NCBI RefSeq assembly: GCF_031127815.1
Contig: NZ_JARXHY010000003.1
Span: 372,001 to 436,000 of the forward strand
DNA length: 64,000 nt
DNA from: Pelagicoccus sp. SDUM812003
Lineage (GTDB): Bacteria > Verrucomicrobiota > Verrucomicrobiia > Opitutales > Opitutaceae
Direction of reading: 5' to 3'
Part shown: positions 53,777 to 63,228 of the stretch, piece after piece
How the letters are laid out: each line of letters starts with the position of its first letter
Position numbering within the stretch: position 1 is the first letter of the stretch
Notes under the pieces: generated by a model
Databases searched by the model: none
Seen by the model: only the letters and a program-made list of their open reading frames with translations
What the model was told of the DNA's origin: nothing
Program-made: the position numbers and the translations under genes

Positions 53777-54625
53777 ATGTTTAGTGAATTCGAAGAGCGT
53801 TTCAACCAAGCGATCGAGCTGATCGGGGACCTGCATGGAAACATGGCGGTGTTGTCCCGGATCGATGGTCTTCTGAAGGACTACAACTCCAACCTGTCCG
53901 AAATCGAAACCTTGATCGAGTCCGACGGGGCCATCGCGGGATCGATCATCAAGATCAGCAACAGCGTGCTCTACGGGCTAGCTCAGCCCAACGACTCGGT
54001 GGGGGAGGCTCTGCAGACGGTGGGCTTCGATCAGGCCTTGAAGCTGGTGAGCATGGCCCTCTCCAAGCAGGTGTTCATGCGCGACTTGGACGCCTACGGA
54101 GTGAGCGCCAACGACTATTGGCGGCAGAGCTACTTCACCGCGATTTTCATGGAGAACGAGGCGAAGCGCTTCGGGTTGGAGGAAAGCGACGCCTATCTGC
54201 TCGGTCTGCTGCACGGAATCGGTCGCGTGGTGATCAACGAGCTGCTGCACGTCAACGAGGTGGAGGTCTTCTGGGATCGCTACCTGCCGCTTTCGCAATG
54301 GGAGCGCTCAATGGTGGGCTTCACCAACGAGATCGCCGGTTCGCTGCTGCTGAAGAACTGGGAGTTTTCCACTGCCGTCTATGGCCGCATCGGAAACCAG
54401 TTTCGCAAGGAGGAGATCGCGAAGGATACCTTGCTGGCCATGCTGCACTACACGCGGCAGATGTCGCTCAACGTGGACGACGAGCAGCGCTTGCGAGACT
54501 ATCTCGTTCCGGAAAACCATTTCTACCTCCGCCGTACGAGAAGCACCAGGGCTCAAATCAAGGGAGCGGTGCGCAAAGCTCGCGAAGAGATGAACGCGGT
54601 CTACGAAAGCATAAGGGATTGTTGA
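53777..54625 (+). CDS. HDOD-domain signalling protein
   Basis: This 282-residue soluble protein carries an HDOD domain (IGDLHGNMAVLSRIDGLLKD, IKISNSVLYGLAQPNDSVGE, LGLLHGIGRVVINELLHVNE), an HD-related non-enzymatic module common in motility and signalling. Start is at ATG 53777. The next gene begins one base after its stop, encoding a receiver-kinase, so the two are probably one signalling unit. Output is unknown. Confidence 0.87.
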   Translation: MFSEFEERFNQAIELIGDLHGNMAVLSRIDGLLKDYNSNLSEIETLIESDGAIAGSIIKISNSVLYGLAQPNDSVGEALQTVGFDQALKLVSMALSKQVFMRDLDAYGVSANDYWRQSYFTAIFMENEAKRFGLEESDAYLLGLLHGIGRVVINELLHVNEVEVFWDRYLPLSQWERSMVGFTNEIAGSLLLKNWEFSTAVYGRIGNQFRKEEIAKDTLLAMLHYTRQMSLNVDDEQRLRDYLVPENHFYLRRTRSTRAQIKGAVRKAREEMNAVYESIRDC

Positions 54626-54626
54626 G

Positions 54627-55775
54627 ATGGAACTTCGAAATTTGAACGAGCCGGAGCGGCCTGTATTTAGAATTTTGATACTCGACGACAGCGCCTCGAC
54701 GAGAGGTCTGGCCAAAGCCGCCATCGAACGCAACCTGCCGTGCGAGGTCATGATGTGCCGCACGTTCGAGGCTTTGCTCGAGGCGACCAAGGAACAGGCT
54801 CCGGATCTGTTTCTGCTGGAGGTTTCCATGGATGGAGTCTCGGGGGAGGAGCTGGCCAGGAAGCTCAAGGACGACCCGCTCACCGCGGAAATCCCCATCG
54901 TGTTTCTCTCCGCCCTCAAGCAGCCCGCCCGCCGCGTGGCGGCTCTCAAAGCCGGTGGCGTAGACTACATCGACAAGCCCTTCTATCCGGAGGAGCTGGT
55001 GGCTCGCCTGCGCAATCACATGAACATGCACCGGCTTCGCTTGGAAAAGCAGGAGCAGATCGCGGAGCAGCAGGCATTGCTTCGGGTGCTGTGCCATGAC
55101 CTGGTGAATCCGGTTTTCGGGGCCCACAGCCTGTTGGATCTCAAACGTGAGCTCGGCAAGGTCGACGACCGCACCCTTAAGATCGTGCTGGATTGCTGCA
55201 AGAGCGCCATGGACATCATCGAAAACGTGCGAGCCGAGCACAAGCTGGTGGCCGCCGACAAGCAGTTTGGAGAGGAAAGGGCCATCGCTTACCTGCGGGA
55301 GTGTTTCGAGGAATCTCAGCGCACGCTGCAGGGCAAGTTCGAGAAGAAGGACGTGACCTTGCGGGTGGTCTACAACATCGACGCCGCCTTGCCGATCAAG
55401 CGCGTGGTGCTGGTGCACAGCGTGCTGAACAACCTGCTGACCAACGCTCTGAAGTTCTCCTATCCAGGCTCCCTGGTTTCGATGGCGGCCCGCTTGGAGC
55501 AGAGCGAGGACGGCAGGCAGTGCGTGATCGAAGTGAAGGATCAAGGCATTGGCATGCCGCCGGAGATCCTCGAAAAGGTTTTCCAGGAAGGGGCCAAGGT
55601 TTCTCGAACGGGCACCGCCGACGAAAAGGGCACCGGATTCGGCATGCCGCTGGTCAAGCGCTACGTCGAACGAGCGGGCGGCTCGGTGCGCATCGAATCG
55701 AAGGCTGCGGATCCGGCCCTGCCGGAGCTCAAGAGCGGCACTACCGTCTTCCTGACCTTTCCGGTGGTCGAGTAG
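54627..55775 (+). CDS. Receiver-histidine kinase with atypical receiver (Glu in place of Asp)
   Basis: This 382-residue protein has an N-terminal receiver (LILDDSASTRGLAKAAIERN, conserved Ser95 and Lys117 in IDKPFYPEELVARL), a HisKA with His in LRVLCHDLVNPVFGAHSLLD, and a HATPase (NNLLTNALKFSYPGS, KDQGIGMPPEILEKVFQEGA, GTGFGMPLVKRYVE). The phosphoacceptor Asp is replaced by Glu65 (LFLLEVSMDGVSG), so the receiver may be locked in an active-like state or non-phosphorylatable. It is coupled to the HDOD gene upstream. Confidence 0.88.
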   Translation: MELRNLNEPERPVFRILILDDSASTRGLAKAAIERNLPCEVMMCRTFEALLEATKEQAPDLFLLEVSMDGVSGEELARKLKDDPLTAEIPIVFLSALKQPARRVAALKAGGVDYIDKPFYPEELVARLRNHMNMHRLRLEKQEQIAEQQALLRVLCHDLVNPVFGAHSLLDLKRELGKVDDRTLKIVLDCCKSAMDIIENVRAEHKLVAADKQFGEERAIAYLRECFEESQRTLQGKFEKKDVTLRVVYNIDAALPIKRVVLVHSVLNNLLTNALKFSYPGSLVSMAARLEQSEDGRQCVIEVKDQGIGMPPEILEKVFQEGAKVSRTGTADEKGTGFGMPLVKRYVERAGGSVRIESKAADPALPELKSGTTVFLTFPVVE

Positions 55776-55801
55776 GCGGTGCGGGCCGGTCGAACGCTGA
55801 G

Positions 55802-56992
55802 CTAGATCTTTAGTTTCACGCCGGCTCGGTTGATCAGGCCGGTGATGGCGATGATCATGAGAGCGAAGAAAAACGATTTGAGCAGGCCGATCGCTCCATG
55901 GGTCAAGGAGTCCGGCAGTTCGATTCCCAACCAGTGCGAGATGGGATAGACCAGATAAGGTACGAGATAGCAAGTGAGTGTGGCCACGCCGGCGGGTCGG
56001 ATCCAGCGGTACCATGCGGAGATGTTTTTTGTATCCATAAGCCAATACATGAAAGCGAAGGCGAGGGCGGTGATCCCCGTGCAGATCTGAGTCCAAGCCG
56101 GAGTTCCTAGTATTTTTGAGATGCCCCAAAACGGCCTAAAAGCGAGACCGGCGACCAAGGCGAGGACGCCGAAAGTGACGAGGAAACCGATAAACGCGGC
56201 GGATCCGCGTTTTTGGAGAACCTGCAGGTAGAGTGTCGATACCAGAACGCCAGCCGTAGTGAGGGCGGGGAGCGCTCCATCGGTTATGATCCAGACATGA
56301 TCTCGAACTAAGGCTGCCGATTCCAGCATCCCAGCAAAGGCTGCGATGTTCAGCAGAGACAGGAATGCCCAGCCCGTTGCCACCCAAACGGTTTTTCCAC
56401 CGGATAGGAGATAGAGAAACGCGGCTAGCAGGTAGGACCATCCGATGAGGCCTAGGATCCCCCACCAATGCGGCTCGAGCCAGTTGTATCCGTTTTCCGG
56501 ATCGCTTCGAAATGTCGCGGCGAGAAACGCGAGCAGCAGCAGGCCGCCCGCTTTGAGTCCGAGGATCGTTTTCTGGCCAAGCCCCCGTTTCGGATAGACG
56601 TTCCAGATCAGAAAGAACCCGATGGTCATCAAGACCTGCCAGAGCGGTTTGGGAAGCGGGGCGCTTGGCGCGTGGTAGCTGTCGAGATTCACCATCAGAA
56701 TACCCATCACGAGCAAGGCAGCGCTGCGGCTGGCGATGTGCCGGGCGATGCTGGTTTGGCTTTCGCCCTTGCGTTTGCGCTGGTCGATCGCGAAAGGAAT
56801 CGAGAGCCCTACGATGAAAAGAAAGGCGGGGAAAATGACGTCGGAAAAGCCAAGCGCATCGACGTCCGCGGGCATGTGCTCCAGCCAGTGCGGCACGGCG
56901 CTGAGCGTCCAGAAGTCGTTCACCCAGATCATGAGCAGCATAGTGATCGCTCGCAGAGCGTCGATGGATTGTATTCGAAAAGTGGATGTCAT
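55802..56992 (-). CDS. DUF5009/HGSNAT-like membrane acyltransferase family protein
   Basis: This 396-residue polytopic protein has the family start RIQSIDALRAITMLLMIWVN, then FSDVIFPAFLFIVGLSIPFA, and about ten helices, including LYLLSGGKTVWVATGWAFL and LTCYLVPYLVYPISHWLG. It is related to heparan-alpha-glucosaminide N-acetyltransferase. Members often lie near glycoside hydrolases and may acetylate or modify sugars. It is followed downstream on the same strand, going away from it, by no other gene, and lies upstream of the HDOD-kinase convergently. The GH20 gene starts 16 bp before its own neighbourhood on the same strand, so co-regulation is possible. Confidence 0.75.
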   Translation of the reverse strand: MTSTFRIQSIDALRAITMLLMIWVNDFWTLSAVPHWLEHMPADVDALGFSDVIFPAFLFIVGLSIPFAIDQRKRKGESQTSIARHIASRSAALLVMGILMVNLDSYHAPSAPLPKPLWQVLMTIGFFLIWNVYPKRGLGQKTILGLKAGGLLLLAFLAATFRSDPENGYNWLEPHWWGILGLIGWSYLLAAFLYLLSGGKTVWVATGWAFLSLLNIAAFAGMLESAALVRDHVWIITDGALPALTTAGVLVSTLYLQVLQKRGSAAFIGFLVTFGVLALVAGLAFRPFWGISKILGTPAWTQICTGITALAFAFMYWLMDTKNISAWYRWIRPAGVATLTCYLVPYLVYPISHWLGIELPDSLTHGAIGLLKSFFFALMIIAITGLINRAGVKLKI

Positions 56993-57007
56993 GGATGAGG
57001 GCTATTT

Positions 57008-58087
57008 CTATGGCTTAGGGAAAAGCGTGTTCAATGTATCGATCGGACCGCGCTGCTGCTGCTCGACCGAATCGGGGTCGGCGTAGATCTCCATGAATCG
57101 CTCCGCGGACGACCAGTAGGTGAGAAGGATTCCGAGGTGGCGCTCGGCGAGGACTGGGTTTGAGCGCTTGCGAAAGCTCAGGGCTTGCTCCAGCTGGGCT
57201 AAGCCGACCTGGGGCTTGTTCCAAGGACAGGCCAAGACGTGAAAGCCTTTCAGGGCGAAGTAGGGTGGCGTGGCTTCGGCCCGCTCGTAGTGCCAGTCGC
57301 AAATAACGACATCCTTCGGGATGAGATCGATGGCGGGATGCGTGTCGTTGGCGCTCGCTTCCCACATGCCAAGACCGGTTGTATCCGCATTGAGGAGACG
57401 GTCGCCCCATATCCAAAGGGAACGGCCGGATGCGGCGAGGTGGTCGCGCACACGAGTGACCTCGTCGGCAAAGAGCTTCGCTTTGTTCTTTCCTGCGCAG
57501 CGCGGGCAGCGCTCGTCGCCGATGTAGAAGACCTCGTCCATGCCAGCGTGAAAGCTGCTGGCCTCGAAGGCCTCCATCAGCTCGTCCACCAAGGCGAATA
57601 CCACGTCGTGGACGTCCGGGTGAAGAGGACAGTAGCTTTTGCAATAGAGCCCGTCCTCGTTTGGCCACTCATAGGTTTCCGGCATTTTCACGTGCGGCGT
57701 CTCATCGAATTCTGGATACACGGCGAGCAGTCGACCTGTCGTTTCGGCCCAGGATTGATGGCCTAGCAGGTTGATTTGCGGAATCAGCTCGATATCGTTT
57801 CGCCGTCCGCATTCCACCAGCCGCTTCACATGCTCCAAAGTGAGAGGGTTCTCGGACTGAAGTTCCGGGTGGCTGGTGTAGGCGAATCGGTAGTCGATGC
57901 GAAGCACGAGCGTGTTGAGGCCGCGCGGGACCAGCTCTGTCTCCACGAATTCGATGAATTGGCTCAAGCTGGCAGGATTCGGAGCTGCGATCGCCAGTCC
58001 GCGAACGGGCAGCGAACGGCTGGTTTCGTTTGCCCAGAGCGAAGCGAAGCTAGCGACGATGAGCGCGAGTGAGGCGAAAAAGCGCAT
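57008..58087 (-). CDS. Glycoside hydrolase family 20-like exported enzyme
   Basis: This 359-residue exported protein has a signal peptide (MRFFASLALIVASFASLWAN) and a GH20 TIM barrel. The catalytic acid motif is HAGMDEVF near residue 200 (Asp-Glu pair). Other features are ELIPQINLLGHQSWAETTGR, LWIWGDRLLNADTTGLGMWE and VICDWHYERAEA. It probably removes terminal N-acetylhexosamine from oligosaccharides in the periplasm or outside. A cysteine pair in RCPRC is unusual for GH20. The DUF5009 gene lies immediately downstream on the same strand. Confidence 0.8.
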   Translation of the reverse strand: MRFFASLALIVASFASLWANETSRSLPVRGLAIAAPNPASLSQFIEFVETELVPRGLNTLVLRIDYRFAYTSHPELQSENPLTLEHVKRLVECGRRNDIELIPQINLLGHQSWAETTGRLLAVYPEFDETPHVKMPETYEWPNEDGLYCKSYCPLHPDVHDVVFALVDELMEAFEASSFHAGMDEVFYIGDERCPRCAGKNKAKLFADEVTRVRDHLAASGRSLWIWGDRLLNADTTGLGMWEASANDTHPAIDLIPKDVVICDWHYERAEATPPYFALKGFHVLACPWNKPQVGLAQLEQALSFRKRSNPVLAERHLGILLTYWSSAERFMEIYADPDSVEQQQRGPIDTLNTLFPKP

Positions 58088-58210
58088 GGTAAAAACGGGG
58101 TTGGGGCTGTGCGATGAGACGGCGTCGGAGGGAAGTATAGCAGAATCGAGTAGGAAAAGGATATGCGATATCGGCGTAGGATTTAGCGGATCCGATCTTT
58201 ATTTGGGTGC

Positions 58211-58241
58211 AAAAAAGGCGAGCCGTGGCGGGCTCGCCTTT
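58211..58241 (-). terminator. Rho-independent terminator of the aminotransferase gene
   Basis: AAAGGCGAGCC (58214-58224) pairs perfectly with GGCTCGCCTTT (58231-58241); on the minus strand the stem is followed by a T-run, 44 bp after the stop codon. Confidence 0.88.
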
Positions 58242-58284
58242 GCAAAGCAGATCAAGTCGCGCCGAAGCGAGCGCTCGCCTCCGC

Positions 58285-59484
58285 TTATCCGATGATGGAC
58301 TTGAGCGAGGCGACGAGGCGTTCCAGATTCGCGCTGGTGATGCCTGCCACGTTGATGCGGCCGCTGTTCACAATGTAAATCGCGTGTTTTTCGCGCAGTT
58401 CCATGGCTTGTTCCTTGGTGAGTCCGGTGAAGGAGAACATGCCTTTTTGCTTGATGAGAAAGCTGAAGTCGCGGCTCACCCCGGCAGCTTTGAGAGCGTC
58501 CACGAACTGCTGTCGCACCCCGGCGATGCGGCCGCGCATGGCGGCCACTTCCTGATGCCATTTTGCAGTTAGGGTTTCGTCAGAGAGAATGGTGGTGACG
58601 ATGCCGCCGCCGTGGGCCGGAGGATTGGAATAGTTGGTGCGCACCGAAACCTTTAGCTGGCTGGCCACCTTCTCGGTAGCGGCGCTGTCGCCCGTGACCA
58701 CGTGCAAGGCGCCGACGCGATCCTGGTAAAGGCCGAGATTCTTGGAGAAGGATTGGCAAACGAAGACCGGAAGGCCGCTCTTTGCGATGATGCGGGCTGC
58801 GGCCGCGTCGGTGTCGATATCGATGCCGAAGCCCTGATAGGCGAAATCGACCAGAGGTATCCAGCCTTTGGATGCGGCGATCTTGGCGACTTCCTCCCAT
58901 TGTTCCGGCTCAAGGTCGGCGCCAGTCGGGTTGTGGCAACAGCCATGCAGTACCACTACGTCGCCTGCGGGGATCTTGGAGATGGCGTCGATAAACGCGG
59001 CGTAGTCGAGGCTGAGGCTAGCGTTGTCGAAGTAGGTGTAGCTCTCCGTTTGCAAGCCTGCTGAGCCGAAGATGCCGCCGTGGTTGGCCCAGGTGGGGTT
59101 GCTGAGCCAGACTGTTTTCGTATCCAGATTTTTAGCGATGAAGTCGGCGGCTACCCGGAGAGCTCCGGTACCGCCAGGGGTTTGCAGGGAAACCGTCTGG
59201 TCGCGAAGCTGCTTCGCCAGCTCGCTGCCGAAGCAAAGGTTTTGCGTTAGCCGAGCGTATTCGGGGCTGCCGGTGATCGGCAGGTAGCTTTTCGTTTTGG
59301 AATTGGTCAGCAGACGTGTTTCAGCCTCCTTCACGGTGTCGAGCACTGGAGTGACGCCATTGTCGTCGACGAAGACGCCGACGCTCAGGTTGATCTTGTC
59401 CGGATTTGCGTCTGCCTTGAAGGCCTCAGTGAGGCTGAGGATCGGGTCGGCCGGAGCGAGGGAGACTGAGTCGAAGTAGGACAT
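58285..59484 (-). CDS. Aspartate/aromatic aminotransferase
   Basis: This PLP enzyme of the AspC/TyrB group transfers amino groups between aspartate or aromatic amino acids and 2-oxoglutarate. The 399-residue protein has SVSLAPADPILSLTEAFKAD at the start, INLSVGVFVDDNG, the PLP-binding CCHNPTGADLEPEQWEEVAK, the Schiff-base lysine in CQSFSKNLGLYQDRVGALHV and Arg in the RINVAGI end region. It is monocistronic with its own terminator at 58211. Confidence 0.93.
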   Translation of the reverse strand: MSYFDSVSLAPADPILSLTEAFKADANPDKINLSVGVFVDDNGVTPVLDTVKEAETRLLTNSKTKSYLPITGSPEYARLTQNLCFGSELAKQLRDQTVSLQTPGGTGALRVAADFIAKNLDTKTVWLSNPTWANHGGIFGSAGLQTESYTYFDNASLSLDYAAFIDAISKIPAGDVVVLHGCCHNPTGADLEPEQWEEVAKIAASKGWIPLVDFAYQGFGIDIDTDAAAARIIAKSGLPVFVCQSFSKNLGLYQDRVGALHVVTGDSAATEKVASQLKVSVRTNYSNPPAHGGGIVTTILSDETLTAKWHQEVAAMRGRIAGVRQQFVDALKAAGVSRDFSFLIKQKGMFSFTGLTKEQAMELREKHAIYIVNSGRINVAGITSANLERLVASLKSIIG

Positions 59485-59641
59485 TGTCTGATAGGTTTCG
59501 TTAGATTGCGGAGCGCTTGGTCAGCGTCCTGCGGCAATAGGCAGCGGAGGAGGCTAGGGCTTGGCGCGCAACTGTCAATGTCGAGGGAGCTAGAGAATGC
59601 GAGGCAAAATTCGCTCGTTCCGATAGGCGCGATTTGAGGAA

Positions 59642-62600
59642 TTAGGGAGCGCTGATTTTGTGGAACGCAGGGTAGGTTTCGGGGGTGATTTGGATGCGAA
59701 CGCGATCGCGTTCGGAGTCGATGGGGCTTCGTGAGACGCTGAGATCTGGGCTGTCTAGACTCTTGCTGATCCAGTTCTGCAGATCGGAGCTCTCCGATAG
59801 GGCGAACGTGGCGGCGAGTTCGTCTTTAAGCATGGGGAACGAGTAGACGAAAGTGGGCTTGTTGTTCTGGAGGACTATCTCGATGCGAATGGGACTTGAA
59901 GCGTTGGGGGCATTGGGATCGAAGCCTGCGATGAACTCGACCAGATTGGGAAGTTTGTCCTGATCGGGATCTGCCTGGGGGCCCGAAATGCTATCGTCGG
60001 CCCGTTCGCTTTGGTCGCTCCAGTGGGCGGCCCTCCAGCTTTCGTAGGGATCGTAACCCTCTTCGGCCTCGACCGCGACTTCGTACCAGAGGGACTTTGT
60101 CGCTTCGCCGATGACGAGCCGGCTGCTTGTTTCGTCGACCTCGGAAAGCGAGATTTCGGTGGTCCGCTGCCCCTGTTCGTCGAGGGCCCACGCTCGGACC
60201 CGTGCCGTGGGATAGGGGAGGGTGTGCGAAGCGGGAATGGCTTCGGTGAGCGAGGGAGCTTGCCCCCAATTTTGACCCACGGAACGCTTTGTTTCGTCGG
60301 TCCATTGCATTCCGGTGTTTTCGGTGAGTCCCGTGGCCACGATCAGAATGGAGGCGCTTGCTGCGGTTTGATCGAAAGCGCCTTTTCGGGTGGTCAAGGT
60401 CAAGGTAGCCCAGTCCTCTTGCGTATCTCCGAACTGGATACCGATATTGCCAAGTTCGAAATCGCGACCCGCGATGTAGCCCACTACGCTGCGGGTCTGA
60501 GGGGTGTTTATGGTAACTACGCCTTTATCAGAGCGGGATTGGTCCCAGCGAAGCTGTTCGGTGTCAGATGCGTAGATCGGACCGGAGGGCGCTTCAGGCG
60601 GTAGATCAAGTCCGGTGGCGCCTTCACCAATGGAGAGGGCGATGCGTTGCGTGGCCACGAGTTCCGGAGGGATGCCGAGCTTGCGTCCGTCGCCGACGTT
60701 CCAGGCCGCGCCTTGAGTGGCGACGATGTTGGCTTCGATCTCCGGGGTGAACGTCATGAGGAGTTGTGTTTGGGCCGCGGATACGTGACCTTTTCTAAAC
60801 ATGGCGGCAGCGGCCATGGCGTTCGCCATGGAGCTGGGGTGGGCGTTCATGTTGAAGTAGTTGTTCCAGTAGCCTTGGTCCCACGAGTCGCCCCTGGCGT
60901 AGTCGAAAAAGTAGATGCCATCCCAGTCCTGCAGGGCCCCATAGGCTCCCGCCAGCAGCGGTCCCTCCGACGCGAAGGGGTTCGGGTAGGCGTGCCGGTA
61001 TTCTGATACCGTGTGTGGATAGCCGTCGACGCGTTGTCGGGCTAGGTCGGCAAGAGTCGAGTCGGCCAGGGAGTTGACCATGGAGACAGGGTTGACGTAC
61101 CAGTTTTGCGGATCCCAATCGGCTCCCGGAAATACCGGGTGCTGCCAGTAGGCATGCGTATCCACTAAATCGTACACGCCTTGGATATTTGGCGTGGAAT
61201 TCATAATGGTGGTGCCGTTGACCAAACCACCATAGTCGAGGTCATCCTTCACGTAGTTCCTCAAATCGGTCCAGTAGTCGGTGGCGAGGTCAGTGAGGAA
61301 ACGAGTCCAGTCCAAGGAGCGATTAGGCAAGTAGGAGCCGCCGTGCTGGTTTATGCTAATGTTGCTTTGTTCGAGGGATTCTCCTTCGGGGAGCGAAGCG
61401 CTGAGGTCGGCCCCGGTTTTCAATGAAATGCCGGAGAAGTAGATCGTTCCGGTTCGTTCGACGAAGTTGGAGAAGCTGACTCGTAGGTTTTGGTCGGATA
61501 CGTTTGCAATGAATGGATAGCTGTATTGTTTCCATTCGGTAGTGACTTCTAGATTGTTCCACGAATGAACGCCGGAGTATGGATCGTAGTTTAAGCCAAT
61601 AGTAGCGGCGATGGTTCGCATTTCATCCGCGCGTATCCAGAAACTGAAAGTGTAGAGTTGGTCTTTCTCGATCGATATGTCGGTTTGGTTTAGCTGGGCG
61701 TGCCAATCCGTACTGGAGGTGGCGTCGATATTGAAGCGAAGGGCCTGTCTACCCTCGAATTCTCCCGTTGATACCCTTGCTTGGGCGACGTTGCCATGGG
61801 TGCCGGCGAACCAGCCTTCGGTGCTGGACTGGAAGGTCGGATTCGTGAGAAGTTCCGGGCCGAGGTCTTCGCTTTGGCCTGACCAGGCTTAGAGCATATC
61901 GGCGGTGGATGCATAGCGGTTTTGCAGCCACTCGTTCCACTTGGTTTGTAGTTGGTTTTGATATACGTCTGGCCAGAGTTCGACGGCTCCACCGAAGTAT
62001 TGGTGGAAAATGCCGTTCTCATTGTTTATTTCCACCACTGCGATTGCTGGGTCTTCCGAGTAGGTGAGTCCGGTATAGGGATTTCTGTGCGTAAGGAGCT
62101 TTTGGATATACTCCTTCTCTAGGTCACGAAAGGTGGGATCGACGAAGCCGAGAATATGGCGTTGCTTCCAATCGAGGTCGGATTCTACATTCGGATCGAG
62201 TCCATCCGCGACTTTGAATTCGCGGGAGTTGATCATATTGAGATTGGAGTAGATGCCGTGGGCTTTGAGCTGGGCGATGAAGTAGTCGAGCTTCTCGAGG
62301 TTTGCAGCGTGCAGGTTGCGCGAGTTGCCTTGGCTGTAGTCGATGATCGATCCGCCGCCCCAGTTGTTGTCCATATGGTGGAAGCGTACGATGTTGAAAC
62401 CGAACTTGGCGAGGCGACCCGCGATAGCCTCGGCTTCCTCGTGAGTAGGGAAGCAGGAGTCTGCGGTGATGTTGACGCCCCAGAAGCGGATGCGTTCGCC
62501 GCCAGCGGAGAAATGGGCGTTTTCGTCGACCTCGATGTAGCCGAATTTTCCGGCGGGGGTGTGATTTAAATTGGAGAGGTCGGTGATGCCTGGGGCCTTG

Positions 62601-62698
62601 TCGTCCCACGGCAGGGTGAAGGGGATGAGCTCGCCGCCGCGAGCGAGCGCGACGATTGCGCATGCGACGAGGGAAACGATGCAGGGGGTGGTTCTCAT
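59642..62698 (-). pseudogene. Agarase-like glycoside hydrolase with inserted CBM, interrupted by one in-frame stop
   Basis: One reading frame of 1019 codons runs from ATG 62698 (signal peptide MRTTPCIVSLVACAIVALAR) to 59642, broken only by TAA at 61889-61891. Before the stop is the first half of a TIM barrel (FGFNIVRFHHMDNNWGGGS) with the clan GH-A acid/base motif VVEINNENGIF. After it come a CBM4/9-like domain (LLTNPTFQSSTEGWFAGTHG to about GTIYFSGISLKTG), the second barrel half with the likely nucleophile Glu in TVSEYRHAYPNPF, and a C-terminal domain with a Fn3/dockerin-like linker. The stop separates the two catalytic residues, so neither half should work alone. A sequencing error cannot be excluded. 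Confidence 0.75.
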
Positions 62699-62888
62699 GG
62701 GGTTGTTTTGGGATTGTCGGGTCTTTGGGGTGGTTTCATACTGAAAACGCCACGCGGCCATGTGAAGGGCAAAAGATCGCGAGCGTCAGACGGGTTTGGA
62801 GCAATCGATGCTTTACCTATCGAACCAGAGTCCTACGTTGCGGGATTCACTCGAAAGTACCAACAATCAAGACCCCCTAAAGAACATC

Positions 62889-63170
62889 ATGGCAAGAGCA
62901 AGCGCCCGTCACATTCTCGTAGCGACTGAAGACCAGTGCAACGATCTGAAATCGAAAATCGAAGGAGGCGCCAGCTTCGCTGACATGGCGAAGGAGCACT
63001 CCCAATGTCCTTCTGGCAGCCGAGGCGGCGAGCTGGGCGAGTTTGGCCGCGGTCAAATGGTGCCTGAGTTCGACAAAGTGGTATTCTCCGCTCCGGTGAA
63101 CGAGGTGCAAGGCCCGGTGCGTACTCAGTTCGGCTACCACCTGTTGGAGGTCACGGCTCGCAGCGAATAG
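62889..63170 (+). CDS. ppiC: Parvulin-type peptidyl-prolyl isomerase (PpiC)
   Basis: A single parvulin domain of 93 residues, the length of E. coli PpiC. ATG 62889 gives MARASARHILVATEDQCNDL; conserved residues include His8, the FADMAKEHSQCPSGSRGGEL segment with Cys, FGRGQMVPEFDKVVF and the terminal TQFGYHLLEV. It has no signal peptide, so it acts in the cytoplasm. A terminator follows. Confidence 0.93.
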   Translation: MARASARHILVATEDQCNDLKSKIEGGASFADMAKEHSQCPSGSRGGELGEFGRGQMVPEFDKVVFSAPVNEVQGPVRTQFGYHLLEVTARSE

Positions 63171-63192
63171 CGGCGACAAGACTTTTTCGAAG

Positions 63193-63224
63193 AAGCGATC
63201 TCGCCGTGGCGGGGTCGCTTTTTT
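63193..63224 (+). terminator. Rho-independent terminator of ppiC
   Basis: AAGCGATCTCGCC (63193-63205) pairs, with two G-T wobbles, with GGCGGGGTCGCTT (63208-63220), followed by TTTT. Confidence 0.8.
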
Positions 63225-63228
63225 CGTC

